Assembly: GCA_905221605.1 (NCBI GenBank) | Contig: CAJNDS010000684.1 | Location: 1-64,000, forward strand | DNA: 64,000 nt | Direction of reading: 5' to 3' | Source of the DNA: Symbiodinium natans | Lineage: Eukaryota > Sar > Dinophyceae > Suessiales > Symbiodiniaceae | In this document: positions 1-10,647 of the stretch, one piece after another | Numbering within the stretch: position 1 is the stretch's first letter | How the letters are laid out: each line of letters opens with the position of its first letter | Notes under the pieces: generated by a model | Database searches by the model: none | What the model was told of the DNA's origin: nothing | What the model saw: the letters and a program-made list of their open reading frames with translations, nothing else | Program-made: the position numbers and the translations under genes

Positions 1-340
1 CCTCCCCAAAACCCCCCCCAAACACTTCAAAAAACCCACCCAAAACCCCCCCAAAACCCCCTAAAACCCTCCAAAACACATCCAAAACCCATCCAAAACC
101 CTCCCAAACCCCCCAAAACAACCAAACCCCGCCCAAAACCCACCCAAACCCCAAACCCCCGCCAAAACCCCCCCCAAAACACCCCCGCAAGCCCCCCCAA
201 ACCCCCCCCTAACCCCCCCAAAAAAAAACCCCAAAACCCCCCCAAAAACCCTACCAAAACCCTCCCAAAACCCATCCAAAACCCAAAACCCAACAACCCC
301 CCAAAAAACCCCTCCAAGGCTCTCAAAGCACAAAACAGGC
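1..340. repeat. C/A-rich low-complexity tract
   Basis: Irregular CCCCCAAAA-type sequence with runs of 3-8 C and 3-8 A and no fixed period. The G-rich frames it opens on the minus strand are composition artefacts. Confidence 0.8.
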
Positions 341-830
341 TACCAAAGCCCAGATTGGCTCCTGGCTCCAAAAGCGCTCAAAATTGGCTTCCAAAGCCCA
401 AAATTGGCTCCCAAACCCCAAATCGCTTCTTAAAGGTCAAAGGGGTGCAGAGGCCAGAATGGGCCCGTAAAGCCCAAAATTGGCTTCCCAAAGCCCAAAA
501 TCGGCAACCAAAGCCCAAAGATTTGGGGCTTCGGAGCCCAAATTGGGTCCCGGAGCCCAACACCGGCTCAGCGAAAAACTGCCAAAATTTGCGCTGGCCT
601 CCTCGAGCCCAACATTGACTCCAAAGCCTAAAATTGTCTCCAAAGCCTAAAGTTGCCTCCCCAAGCTGAAAAATTTGCTTCCGTAGCCCAAAATTGGCTC
701 CCGGAGCCCAAAATTGGTTCCAAAGCCCAAAATTGGTTCCAAAGCCCAAAATTGGCCAGGAAAGCCCAAAATTGGCTCCAAAGCCCAAAATTGGTCCCTT
801 TGGTTGCGGAGCCCAAAATTGGCTCCTCCC
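341..830. repeat. Minisatellite, 16-19 bp unit
   Basis: Repeats of AGCCCAAAATTGGCTCC with variable ends, better conserved from 680 to 820. The core AAAATTGGCT recurs about 20 times. Open frames on both strands follow the repeat. Confidence 0.8.
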
Positions 831-899
831 CCCGCCTTCCCCCCCCCCTCCAGCCCCTCTCCTGCCCCCCCTCCCAAAAATTAAAAATGAGTTCCAAAA

Positions 900-962
900 A
901 ACAAAACTTTCGGTCAAAACTTTTGGTCAAAACTTTCGGTCAAAACTTTCGGTCAAAACGTT
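900..962. repeat. Short tandem repeat GGTCAAAACTTTC
   Basis: Four to five copies of a 13-14 bp unit (GGTCAAAACTTTC or close) immediately before the first telomeric heptamers. Confidence 0.7.
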
Positions 963-1185
963 ATTGGGACCCAAACCCTATACAATTTCTATAAACCCTA
1001 AACCCTAATGACTACATAAACTGAAAACCCAGCAGCCAAATGCGCCAGGATTCCTAACCTGAAACCCCAACTTATAAGAGGTAGGATTTGGGAGTCCCTG
1101 AACATGATGCAGTGAGACCCTAAACCTAAACCAGAAACCCTAAACCCTAAAACCTAAACCCTAAACCCTATACCCTAAACCCCAA

Positions 1186-1290
1186 ACCAGGCTGAGCGGC
1201 CCAAAGTTCGCGCCCGGCTGCCGCGGCACGGACACGTCGACCGACCTCCGCTACACCATCTGAGTGCATGGAAGACTACAAGGGCCTGTA
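1186..1290 (+). other. Open GC-rich islet, strand unclear
   Basis: One plus frame reads LSGPKFAPGCRGTDTSTDLR and then YTI and a TGA, with nearly all codons G/C-ending; another plus frame ends MEDYKGL. The minus strand is open in one frame only. Possible exon of a gene on the opposite strand; no firm splice sites. Confidence 0.25.
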
Positions 1291-1820
1291 GGGTTTAGGG
1301 TTTAGGGTCTAGGGTCTAGGGTCTGAAACTCCAGTGCAAGGTCCCTGTCTTAGGACGTAGGAGTTCGCATTGTGTGTTTCGGGTGGTGGTGGGGGCCTAA
1401 AGCCTAAACCCTATTCTGATTGCTGTTTTTGGTGGGGGCGGGGGAGGGGGGGAGTTGCAGACTTTTTGCCAGCCTCCCCTGAACACAAACACCTAAACCA
1501 AAAAACCAAAGAAGACTATGGATCAAAACTTGCAGCAGAGATTCCTTAGCCACAGGGTATGAGGCTCAAAAGGGTTTAGGGTTTAGGGTTCAGGGTTTAA
1601 GGCCCTAAACCCCAAACCCCAAACCCCAAACCCCAAACCCCAAACCCTAAACACTAAGCCCTAAACCCTAAACCCTAAACCCTAAACCCTAAACCCTAAA
1701 CCCCAAACCCTAAACCCCAAACCCTACACCCGAAGTAGCCCTGCAAGGATGCCCTTTACGCCCGGAAGGTCGCATGGGTGATTCAGGGCTTGGAATCCAG
1801 GTGTTTAGGGTTTAGGGTTT

Positions 1821-1927
1821 ACTACCAGGTGCTTAAGAACCCACACATAATAAAAGATGTCTTCCTTACAAGGGTAGTATAGGGATTGTTGTTTTTTTTT
1901 CTTGGGGATTCTTAAGCAAATAGTAGT
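1821..1927. mobile_element. Inverted-repeat element, family P4
   Basis: ACTACCAGGTGCTTAAGAACC at the left, GGGGATTCTTAAGCAAATAG at the right, with a T run inside the right arm. Confidence 0.65.
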
Positions 1928-2288
1928 TTACGGTTTAGGGTTAGGGCTCTATGGCGAAGGTATAGAGATTCTTCATAGTTTTGCTTTTTTGTTTTTCTCC
2001 TTTTCCGGGGGGGGGGGGGGGGTGCGGGATTAGGTATTGTGGGGGAGTTAAAGCTCAGGCTTGCACGTACATGGGTGGGGCTTTGCATTTGAGAGGTTGT
2101 ATTTGTAGAGACTACATTGGGGTGAAACTCCAAACCCCCGAGCCCCTAAACTCAAACCCTACACCCCAAACCCCAAACGCCAAAACCCCTAAACCGCAAA
2201 ACCCTAATCCCTAATCCCTAAACCCTAAACCCTAAACCCTAAACACCCCCCCCCCCCCCCCCAAAAAAAAAAAAAAAATCAAGTCAAC

Positions 2289-2370
2289 CGCAAACAGCTC
2301 GCGGGTGTGGCGGCCTCGTCTTCTTTGGATCAACTTTCAACCTCGCGGCTGGGGCGGCGGCGGGTATGAT
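2289..2370 (-). CDS. Candidate internal exon, Ala/Pro/Lys-rich
   Basis: Acceptor GAGCTAG|A, donor TTTGCG|GTTGACTTG. 82 nt: 27 codons plus 1. Includes AAAPAARLKVDPKKTRPPHP, a tail-like basic composition. Confidence 0.5.
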
Positions 2371-2478
2371 CTAGCTCCTACAGCCCACCTTAGGCTTTCT
2401 AGGTCTTCAGGGTACCCTAAACCCTAAACCCTAAACCCTAAACCCTAAACCCTAAACCCTAAACCCTAAACCCTAAAC

Positions 2479-2521
2479 CCTGGCATCGCCTTTCGGGTTC
2501 GGAAAGTCGGCACACCGTAGG
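2479..2521 (-). CDS. Candidate internal exon with heptamer donor
   Basis: Acceptor CGAAAAG|C, donor GCCAGG|GTTTAGGG at the nine-heptamer array. 43 nt: 1 base plus 14 codons. Reads LRCADFPNPKGDAR. Confidence 0.45.
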
Positions 2522-2924
2522 CTTTTCGGGTTTAGGGCTTCGGGCTTAGGGTTAAGCGGTAAGGGTTAGGGGTTCAGGCTTTATGGTTTGGGGTGCTCTA
2601 AAGTTCAAGCTGCTAGAGTTTAGGGTTTAGGGTCTATGTAGGGTTTACATGCATGCAAATACATGCACGTACAAAATCTAGGCAATATAGGTATGCACGT
2701 GAATGTAAATAAAGCATGCAAACATTATAACATGCATAAGAACTTGCTCATAAAGACCACACGAAATATGAATATCAGTCGAAACAGCACATGTACATAC
2801 CCAGAGAAATGAAACCCAGAACCCGAAGTCGACACTCATTCATTCTCTGCAAACCCTAAACCCTAAAACCTAAACCCTAAACCCTTAACCCTTTTACCCA
2901 GAACCCGAAGTCGACAGCCATTTC

Positions 2925-2978
2925 CTGCAGACCCGGTCCTTTTGACACGGGGATCCGCCAGGATGCGGAAGATGTGCC
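2925..2978 (-). CDS. Candidate internal exon
   Basis: Acceptor GCTCCCAG|G, GA donor TGCAG|GAAATGG. 54 nt. Reads HIFRILADPRVKRTGSA with almost all codons G/C-ending. A second open frame reads GTSSASWRIPVSKGPG. Confidence 0.45.
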
Positions 2979-3629
2979 CTGGGAGCCAGCAGGGTGGGGT
3001 TTGGGGATGAGGGTTTAGGGTCTAGGGTTTAAGGTTTAGGGTTTAGGGTTGGGGGGGTTCAGGGTCGAAGGATGCAGGGTTTGGTGTCTACGCTTTCGGG
3101 CACCCTGAACCTCAGTCTTCGTTACGGCTGTTGCTGTTGAGGCCAGGTGGGGTGGATGTTTGGATATGTGCGGCCCCGGCCAACTAGCATGAGGAGACGT
3201 CTGAGGATGTCCGAGTTGTTGTGAGACAGCAAGCGCAACGCGGCCCAGCACTCCTGGGTAAGGACTCCACCCCCCTCCCCCTCCTCCAAGAAAAGAAACT
3301 TGTAACTAGAACCCTAAACCCTCAACTCCGAACCCCAAAGCATAAACTTTAAACCCTACATCCCAAACCCTAAACCCTATACCCTAAACCTACACAGGGT
3401 GCTCTAAACCCTAAACCGAGGGGCCTCGGTTGGAAAGTTTGAGTGTTCGAAGGACTTAGTTGCTGAGTTCATAAGCCCCAAAAAAGTGTACACTTTGAGT
3501 TCTATAGGGGGACTATCATATCCCACAGAATGTAAAGTGAACTCATTCAGCTACCCTAAACCCTAAACCCTAAACCCTAAACCCTAAACCCTAAACCCTA
3601 ACCCCTAAACCCCTAAACCCATCATCAGC

Positions 3630-3707
3630 AGTTCCGAGAGCCCGTGCCATAGGTCTTGCAGATCTCCGAAGCCGGCCGGGGCACCTCGGGGTTGTTGGTG
3701 GCAGAAA
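3630..3707 (-). CDS. Candidate internal exon with GC donor
   Basis: Acceptor ACGCAAG|T, donor GAACT|GCTGATG. 78 nt. Reads SATNNPEVPRPASEICKTYG and then TGSRN; two codons on the frame reaches TGA. Confidence 0.45.
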
Positions 3708-4261
3708 CTTGCGTGTCGGCCTAAACCCTAAACCCTAAACCCTAAACCCTAAACCCTAAACCCTAAACCCTAAACCCTAAACCCTAAACCCTACACTCTA
3801 ACCCTAAACCCTAAACCCTAAACCCTAAACTCTAAACCCTAAACACCCCTGAGCCCCAACCTTCGAAGTGCTGCCAACCCTACCCAGAAGCCTCAGTGCC
3901 CTTTACGATGCGTTTGGGGATGCTTCGGGTTTGGGGTTTGCGGAACGTATCGGCCCTGCTCAGTACCCAATGTGGGGTGTATCTCTGGTTTTGGGCTTAG
4001 GGTTTAGGGTTAAGGGTTTCCCAAGAGAAAGGACCCACGGTTTGGATCAAGTCCTATCTGGCCATCTGGGCCTAAATGCCCTCTCAATCATCCCAACCTT
4101 TGTGCCTGAAAACTCAACTTTAGCAGCATTTGCTTAGTTGTCCAGTACCTAGGGGTTTTAAAGGTTAACCTTTGGGATTATAAGGGAAAAATATTAACCC
4201 AAAAAGGTTAAAAGGTTACCCACTCTAACCCTAAACCCTAAACCCTAAACCCTAAACTCTA

Positions 4262-4380
4262 CTACTAAGATTTGGTCTCGTCGTGATCTTGCGAGAGCCC
4301 TGCTTGGAACCGAGTCGCTTACCATGAAACGCTCTTGCCGGGAAGCCCACGAAGAGATTCTGCACCATTGTTGGTGCACT
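4262..4380. other. Islet open on both strands
   Basis: Minus reading includes VQNLFVGFPARAFH followed by a GTAAGC donor at 4322. Plus reading is also open (RRDLARALLGTESLTMKRSC). Strand not decided. Confidence 0.3.
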
Positions 4381-4526
4381 ATCCCTAAACCCTAAACCCT
4401 AAACCCTATGAGAAATTGATATGTTTGTTCCTTTGTGGGTTTAAGTCTTCGAAAAAAATTAAGTGATTTTCAACAATGACCCAGATTTGGCTTTCGCACC
4501 CGAAGCTCGTCAACGGGCACTCCTGG

Positions 4527-4646
4527 CCTAAACCCTAAACCCTAAACCCTAAACCCTAAACCCTAAACCCTAAACCCTAAACCCTAAACCCTAAACCCTA
4601 AACCCTAAACCCTAAACCCTAAACCCTAAACCCTAAACCCTAAACC
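4527..4646 (-). repeat. Long CCCTAAA array
   Basis: About 17 perfect heptamers; reads TTTAGGG on the minus (exon) strand, downstream of the exon at 4671-4728. Confidence 0.95.
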
Positions 4647-4670
4647 GTTGTAGAATCGCCCGCCAGTTAC

Positions 4671-4728
4671 CCGCCTGAGCCTCCCCGGCCCGCTGATGCT
4701 TGAGGGCCACATGACAATACGAATCATC
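4671..4728 (-). CDS. Candidate internal exon
   Basis: Acceptor CCCCCAG|G, donor GGCGG|GTAACTGG. 58 nt: 19 codons plus 1. Reads DDSYCHVALKHQRAGEAQA. The intron runs into the 17-heptamer array at 4527-4646. Confidence 0.55.
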
Positions 4729-4826
4729 CTGGGGGTTTAGGGTTTAGGGTTTAGGCTTTAGGGTTTAGGGTTTAGGGTGGCCTTTTTGGAATGCCAAACT
4801 CCGGGGTCGTCGCCCGCCTGTTATCC

Positions 4827-4910
4827 TTAGTGGTGTGCTGCTAGCTGTCTGCCTGTGGTCCTGAATGTTGTTCTGGCCGCTGTCACATCCATGATGCAGG
4901 CCGCCTGACC
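4827..4910 (-). CDS. Candidate terminal exon with in-frame TAA
   Basis: Acceptor TTTCAAG|G, then 27 codons and TAA. Begins GQAACIMDVTAARTTFRTTG and ends AAHH. No good donor precedes the stop, so this may be the 3' end of one gene, with exons further down belonging to the next gene; otherwise a GC donor before the stop was missed. Confidence 0.4.
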   Translation of the reverse strand, partial: GQAACIMDVTAARTTFRTTGRQLAAHH

Positions 4911-4953
4911 CTTGAAATCTAACAAACCCACTCCTCAGGGGAATGCCTAATAT

Positions 4954-5050
4954 AGGGGCCTTAATGATTAGAACAGGGTTTGGGGGGCGTATGTTAGCAT
5001 CATAATCAAGGGCCCATAAGGGAATACCAGTAGTAGTTATTCCGACCCCT
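4954..5050. mobile_element. Inverted-repeat element, family P3
   Basis: AGGGGCCTTAATGATTAGAA at one end and TTATTCCGACCCCT at the other; shared inner TAGAACAGGGTTT and AAGGGAATA. Two more copies at 28.3 and 62.2 kb. Confidence 0.65.
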
Positions 5051-5181
5051 ACATTGCTACCTTAAACCCTACATCAACCCTAAACCCCTAAACCTTAAAC
5101 CCTAAAGCTCTGAACCCTAAAGGGAAAAATCTAGCTAGCCCCAAGGCCCGACACACCCCCCAACCTTCCGGCCCCCAAAAC

Positions 5182-5234
5182 AGGGCCCGAGCAAATGGTA
5201 GCAACTTGGATTCCGGGAGATCTTGGCCGTAATC
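5182..5234 (-). CDS. Candidate internal exon
   Basis: Acceptor CTCTTGAG|G, donor GCCCT|GTTTTGGG. 53 nt: 17 codons plus 2. Reads DYGQDLPESKLLPFARA. Confidence 0.5.
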
Positions 5235-5254
5235 CTCAAGAGCACACAGGCTGA

Positions 5255-5377
5255 GGTTTAGGGTTTAGGGTTTAGGGTTTAGGGTTTAGGGTTTAGGGTT
5301 TAGGGTTTAGGGTTTAGGGTTTAGGGTTTAGGGTTTAGGGTTTAGGGTTTAGGGTTTAGGGTTTAGGGTTTAGGGTT
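5255..5377 (+). repeat. Long TTTAGGG array
   Basis: About 17 near-perfect heptamers in plus orientation, upstream of the exon at 5182-5234 in gene sense. Confidence 0.95.
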
Positions 5378-5838
5378 AAAGCCATGCTGCTTATGGCCTT
5401 TGCCCCGGAAACTCTAACTACAGCACCGGCTAATCTGCAGGGCCATAAGGAACCACCCATTACCAGGCAAGATTTAGGGTTTAGGGTTTAGGGTTTAGGG
5501 TTTAGGGCTTAGGGTTTAGGGTAAGAAACTACAAACGTTACAAACCCAGAGGGCGTGGACTGTTGAGATGAGAAGACTTTTTTGGTTGAAATGGGGCTGA
5601 TAAGGGAACCTAACCTACGCAACAGGGAATAAAGGCCTTCTCTGGGTCCAAGCTTATAGACAACTAAGCCCTCTTCACTAACACCTAAACCTCGAGCGCC
5701 TTTTGTGTGCGCTAAGCCCTAAGCTCTACATGCAAAAGCTACTCGGACCCCTAAACCCCGACACCCCTGAGCCCCTAAACCCTAAGGGTTTAGGGTTTAG
5801 GATTCAGGGTTTACGATGTAGGTTTAGGGTTGCATCTG

Positions 5839-5938
5839 GGGGGGGCGGGGGGGGGCGGGGGGGGGGGCGGGGGGGGGAGCGGGGGGGGGGGCGGGGGGGG
5901 GGGGCGGGGGGGGGGGCGGGGGGGGGGGGGCGGGGGGC
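5839..5938 (+). repeat. G-run tract, (G6-11 C)n
   Basis: Nine to ten runs of 6-11 G separated by single C or AGC. Strong G-quadruplex potential on the plus strand; may also be an error-prone assembly spot. Confidence 0.9.
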
Positions 5939-6444
5939 TGCCCCGCACCCTTACCTTATTCGCTTCTGGACAATCAAAAGGATGTCCAGGCTCCAAGCCT
6001 CCTTTATCTGGGTATTGCTCTGAATTCGGAGCCTTTGTCGGGGGGGTCCTTGTCAAAGAATACATTGCTTGTATTTACGGTACCCCCAAAAAGGGCACAC
6101 AGTTTAGAAGAAGTCCCATACAGCCCTTTGTCCGTCCTCTCGTTCCACAAAGCTGAAACCAGAAAACCTGGCGGCGCGAAGAAGAAGGAAGTTCCAGCCG
6201 TTGGGCTTTCGGGCTCCAAGGTCTGAGGGTCCCAGGTGAAAGGGTGTAGGACTAGGATGTAGGGTTTAGGGTTTGTCTAGGACACTCTCAAGTCCACCCT
6301 AAACCCTAAACCCTAAGCCCTAAACCCTAAACCCTAAACCCTAAACCCAAAACCCTACACCCTACACCCTACACCCTAAACCCTAAACCCTAAACCCTAA
6401 ACCCTAAACCCTAAACCCTAAACCCTAAACCCTAAACCCTAAAC

Positions 6445-6524
6445 CCCTGCATGGGTATTGGGGAGGAATCTGTAGTTCGGTTTCTGCACATGGGGCTTTT
6501 GCAACCGGGTGCAGCCGGACGGCT
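6445..6524 (-). CDS. Candidate internal exon with heptamer donor
   Basis: Acceptor CTAAGCAG|A; donor CAGGG|GTTTAGGG at the start of the array 6298-6444. 80 nt: 26 codons plus 2. Reads SRPAAPGCKSPMCRNRTTDS. Confidence 0.5.
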
Positions 6525-7019
6525 CTGCTTAGAGAACCCTAAACCCCTAAACCCAGAGCCTAAACCAGGGGGATTGCAAGGGAACTTCATCTGTGGGTTT
6601 AGGGTTTAGGGTTTAGGGTTTAGGGTTTAGGGTTTAGGGTTTAGGGGTTAGGGTTTAGGGTTTCGGGTTTCGGGTTTAGGGGGAAAGCAATGGTTTTGCA
6701 AACAGTCAGGCTCCTCTGTTTCCCACCCCCCAAAGACCCCAAAGACCCCAACTAAGGGCCTTTTTCTGGGTGCAGGGCCCGAACCCCTAAACTCGAAACC
6801 CAAAACCCAAAACCCTAAACCCAAAAACGCTAAAGCCCTTCCCCTGCACCTGGCCATCGGTAAGTCAGAGCTGCTGGCACGGTGCCTGCAGGATTCAGGG
6901 TTCAGGGTTCAGGGTTTAGGGTTTAGGGCTTAGGGTTTAGGGTTTAGGGGTTAGGGGTTAGGGTTCATGATTGTAGGGTTTGGGTTTAGAGTCTCAGGGT
7001 TTCCTTGAAGATGAATGCT

Positions 7020-7520
7020 TGCTGTCAAATGTTCGCCACGTCTCTAAAGGATGTCAATCTCGTTTAGAGAACTTTGAGCCATAAGTCTGGATCGCGCCAA
7101 GACACCTCCGAAAGCAGACCCCAGGCACGAAATCCGAAACACCGGATGCTAGAACCGAAGCGTCCAAACCCTATACCCTGAACCCTAAAAAACCCAAGCC
7201 CCACCTTCCCTGAAGCCCTAAACCCTGAAACCCACCAAGTCCCTAACACCAAGGAAACCCCTCAAAACCCAAAACTCTAAAACCCAAAGAAACCCTGAAC
7301 CCCAAACCAAAAACTGAAAAAAAAACCCTGAGTTGCAAAAAGGCTCAGAAACCCAAAGCCCAGAACTCCAAACTCTAAGTCCTTAAACCCCCCAAAACAC
7401 CAACGGCCAGAAAACCTCAAGACCCCAAACTAAAACACCAAAGAAACCCTGAACACTCCCAGAAATACCGATGTATCCTAACCCTGAAACCAAACTCTAA
7501 AACTCTAAGTCCGAAAACTC
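7020..7520. other. Degenerate heptamer-like DNA, possible exon at the low end
   Basis: Mostly AAACCC-type degenerate sequence. The islet at 7065-7125 is open on the minus strand (LLSEVSWRDPDLWLKVL then a stop) without clear splice sites. Confidence 0.35.
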
Positions 7521-7544
7521 AAGGGTCTCAAGCCCTGAACTCGC

Positions 7545-7619
7545 CCTGGGAGCAGCCGTGGTAGGACGCGGCCTACTTTGGCTCTGCGAAGACTTCTGAG
7601 GACTCTTCTTGCGGCCCTC
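7545..7619 (-). CDS. Candidate internal exon, Ser/Gln/Lys-rich
   Basis: Acceptor CTGGAAG|G, GC donor CCAGG|GCGAGTT. Exactly 25 codons. Reads EGRKKSPQKSSQSQSRPRPT. Confidence 0.5.
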
Positions 7620-7796
7620 CTTCCAGCATTTAGGGTTTAGGGCTACAATCCCTAAACCCTAGGGTTTAGGGCTACAATCCCTGAAGCCTAAACCATGAAC
7701 CCTGCTTGGGGTACCCGGTTTAGGGATTGTTCGTGGCTTTTCGGGGCGCCCCCGGCGTAACAACTCACACCTTACTCGTTCTACTATTTATATCAT

Positions 7797-7797
<1 letters not shown>

Positions 7798-7827
<30 letters not shown>
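7798..7827. repeat. (AT)n microsatellite
   Basis: About 14 TA units. Comparable AT runs at 16558-16588, 31921-31945, 49386-49448, 50123-50146 and 57855-57875. Confidence 0.95.
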
Positions 7828-8095
7828 CGTACTGTATTATTGTAGATTTTATGTTCAGCCTCTACAGGGGGAAGCACCCACGCCTCTGAAACTAAGCCTC
7901 CACCCCCCAGAATTGATCCTCACAGGCTACCCGAAGCTGTACGACAATTGAGACACCCATAGGACCCATAAGTAGGATCCCCTACGCCGAAAATCCTAAG
8001 GGTTGCGTTTTTAGGGCTTATTGGGGTTTAGGGTCATGGTTTAGGGTTTAGGGTCTGGGGCCTAACTACCCCAAGATACGATTGAACTGCTCAAC

Positions 8096-8148
8096 CTGTT
8101 CCCGCCTTCTTCTTGATCTTCCCCTTTGCTTTGGTGATCTCGGCCAAG
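8096..8148 (-). CDS. Candidate internal exon, Lys-rich
   Basis: Acceptor CCCGAG|C, donor GAACAG|GTTGAGC. 53 nt: 1 base, 17 codons, 1 base. Reads LAEITKAKGKIKKKAGT, a possible nuclear localisation or nucleic-acid-binding patch (inference). Confidence 0.5.
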
Positions 8149-8760
8149 CTCGGGTTTAGGGTTTATTATTTAGGGCTTAGGCTTTAGGATTTAGGAATTA
8201 CGGCTTGTGGTTTAGGGCTTAGCGTTTAGGAATTAGGGCTTAGGGTTTAGGACGTCTCGTGGCTGGCTTTCGTACTTTAGAGTTGACCCTCGTGACCTAC
8301 AGTCAGTCCCACGAGTCTGTATAGAGTGTTCAAGGCTCAGACAGGGCGTTGGAGACATTGCTACATGGCGGCGGTTTAGGGTTTAAGGTTTAGAGTTTAG
8401 GGGTTATGGTTGGATTGCTTGAGCTGCCTTCGGGGCGACAGGCTCGGGGTGGGTTTTTTCGTGTAGGGATGAGCCCACAATCAGGGAACCGCGATTTTGC
8501 TTGCCGTGGGGTCATGAAAGGTGCTTCACCCTTACCCTACCTTTGGAGCAGACCCTGGAGAAAAAGTATATACTTTTTAGGTATAAGTCGCTATAATAGG
8601 AACCCAGAACCAAAAAACAGTATTAAAGTACAGTACGCCAAAACCCAGTTACAAAAAGGGACAACGTAGATACCGCATGGGAAGTCCCAAGCTTCAAGCC
8701 TAGGGCTTCGGATTCACGCGGCTGGGTGTCAGGATTTATGGCTTAAGGGTTCTAGGGTTT

Positions 8761-8874
8761 CTTGGTAGCCCAGGAACCATATTGCAATAAGGGTGGCCCA
8801 AAATGGGGGTCGGTGACTTTCATAAGGGAACCTTGAACCCAAAAAGAGTAAGAGGGTATCACTGGGCTGCCAAG
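8761..8874 (+). mobile_element. Short inverted-repeat element, family P1 copy 1
   Basis: Starts CTTGGTAGCCCAG and ends CTGGGCTGCCAAG. Internal marker AAGGGAACCTTGAACC is in the same orientation as in all other copies. Confidence 0.75.
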
Positions 8875-8958
8875 GTCTAAGGTCTACAGGGTTTGGGAGA
8901 AAGAGTGAAGGTGTTTAGGGCATGCCACCCGCCTCGTCGAGCGGATTCACCTCGCCAC

Positions 8959-8984
8959 GGGGGGGGGGGGGGGGGGGGGGGGGG
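8959..8984 (+). repeat. Poly-G run
   Basis: About 26 consecutive G. Similar runs lie at about 2007-2023, 14416-14432, 14472-14492, 59268-59288, 62204-62221 and 62413-62432. Confidence 0.95.
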
Positions 8985-9163
8985 AGAGGGGGGATTTGGA
9001 GATGTAGATGTAGTCTCTGCCCAAACCCCATAAGACCCAAGAAAATACTTAGGCAACCCAAAGCCCGAGCAGCACCCATGAGCAGTATAATACAGGGCTC
9101 ACAGGGAGATAGCCTTAAACCCTAAACCCATAAACGAGCTTTGGTGCGTTCTAGGGTTGGGGG

Positions 9164-9252
9164 TTGGGATGTTTCCCCTTACACAAAGAGCCGCCGAGTA
9201 GGGATGATACCAGGGGGTACTACAATCCCTATTCAGGGACTGTTAGTATAAC
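9164..9252. mobile_element. Family P2, degraded copy
   Basis: Left arm GGGATGTTTCCCCTTACAC and inner AATCCCTATTCAGGGACTG are present; the right outer end is lost into a telomeric array. Confidence 0.55.
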
Positions 9253-9571
9253 TAAACCCTAAACCCTAAGCTTCCTAAACCCTAAACCCTAAACCCTAGA
9301 CCCTAAACCCTAAACCTGGTTGGGGGTTTGCAGGTTTGGCTATTCGCAGTTGGTTCCTACCTATTTTGCAGGCCTATGTATATACATAAATGACAGCTTG
9401 TTCTGGGAACTGTATGGCTTTTGGCCACAGTCGCTGAATAGAAACATTCGCTGAATGGTAACCCCTAAACCCCTGAACCCTAAACCCCAAACCCAACCGC
9501 TCGAATGCCTTCCCTAAACCCTAAACCCTGAACATCCCTGAACATCCCTGACCCTAATCCCCCAGCCCAAC

Positions 9572-9616
9572 CTCCTTGTCTCTCCCCGAAGTGTCGGTGG
9601 TAAGTGCCGACTCCAT
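9572..9616 (-). CDS. Candidate internal exon
   Basis: Acceptor CTGCCAG|A, donor AAGGAG|GTTGGGC. Exactly 15 codons. Reads MESALTTDTSGRDKE. Confidence 0.45.
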
Positions 9617-10019
9617 CTGGCAGGGCTTCATGGGTAATTATGTGAGCAGGGCTGACTAAACCCTAAACCTTTCAGGGTTTTAGGGTGGCAGGCCCTTCTT
9701 GGGGCTTAAGATCTTCTTCAGGATATAAAGCAGGGTATATATTTCTTGTACCCCCAAAAGGACACCCAATATATACACTCACCAATAATAAAAAGGAACC
9801 TTATATACACTCACCAATAACAGTACCCTGCTTCATATGATTTTCAGAGGGTTGGAAAGGTGCAATCGACGACCTGGGGGTAACGAGAAGCTACAGGAAC
9901 CTTTTAGACAAGGTTTAGGGTTTAGGGTTTAGGGTTTAGGGTTTAGGGTTTAGGGTTTAGGGTTTAGGGCCATAGGGGAACTAGGGTGTAGGGTTTGGGG
10001 TTTAGGGGGCTAGGGCTTG

Positions 10020-10146
10020 ATTTTTGGGGCTCCTTCAAGCAAAAAGACATATGAGCGCACCAGCAGCTGACCGCTTCTACCACGCCAACATTCGCTTGAC
10101 GATGCAACAGCCCAAACGCGACCACAAAGAACCCAAAACCCTGCAA
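10020..10146. other. Islet open on both strands
   Basis: Plus: MSAPAADRFYHANIRLTMQQ, with better codon bias. Minus: VVAFGLLHRQANVGVVEAVS. No clear splice sites on either strand. Confidence 0.25.
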
Positions 10147-10258
10147 CCCTATGTTTAAACCCTGTGTTTAAACACAGGGTTCAAACACTAAACCCTTAAC
10201 CCTTTTCAACACAGGGTTTAAGCACTAAACCCTTAACCCTAAACCCTAAACCCCAAAC

Positions 10259-10325
10259 CCTGAAGCGTAGCGGCCGAGGCAATAGCCCACTCCAGGTCCT
10301 CATGGATGCCATCCTCGTTGCCCTC
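10259..10325 (-). CDS. Candidate internal exon, acidic
   Basis: Acceptor TGAGCTAG|G, donor TTCAGG|GTTTGGGG (variant heptamer). 67 nt: 22 codons plus 1. Reads EGNEDGIHEDLEWAIASAAT. Confidence 0.6.
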
Positions 10326-10445
10326 CTAGCTCAAAGGGTCATGTGGAATCTGGTTTCGGGTTTAGGGTTTAGGGTGTAGGGTTTAGGGTTTAGGGTGTAA
10401 GGTTGCACCCCCAAGCCAAAAGCCCTAAACCTACAAACCCCAAAA

Positions 10446-10548
10446 CTTGGGATGTTCCCCCTTATACGAACAGTCCTCAATAGGGATTCTGGTGTCCCCA
10501 ATTGCAATCCCTATTAAGGACTGTTCGTACAAGGGGGAACATCCCAAG
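10446..10548. mobile_element. Near-perfect palindromic element, family P2
   Basis: Arms of about 43 bp (CTTGGGATGTTCCCCCTTAT at the outer end) pair almost perfectly around a 15-20 bp centre. Would form a strong cruciform or RNA hairpin. Confidence 0.85.
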
Positions 10549-10577
10549 CCCAAACCCTAAATTTCCCTAACGAGGAC

Positions 10578-10634
10578 ATCTGAAGCTGCGGCCCCTGGCT
10601 CCCAACTGCTAAGGCTAAGCAGCCCCATGCTGGC
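10578..10634 (-). CDS. Candidate internal exon
   Basis: Acceptor TTGTGTAG|G, donor TCAGAT|GTCCTCG. Exactly 19 codons. Reads ASMGLLSLSSWEPGAAASD. Confidence 0.5.
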
Positions 10635-10647
10635 CTACACAAACAAC

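Noticed and set aside
1-340. Ciliate-type CCCCAAAA telomere
   Set aside because: Run lengths are irregular with no fixed period.
5811-6156. Gly-rich and Pro-rich open frames over the G-run tract
   Set aside because: Produced by the G/C homopolymers, not by coding sequence.
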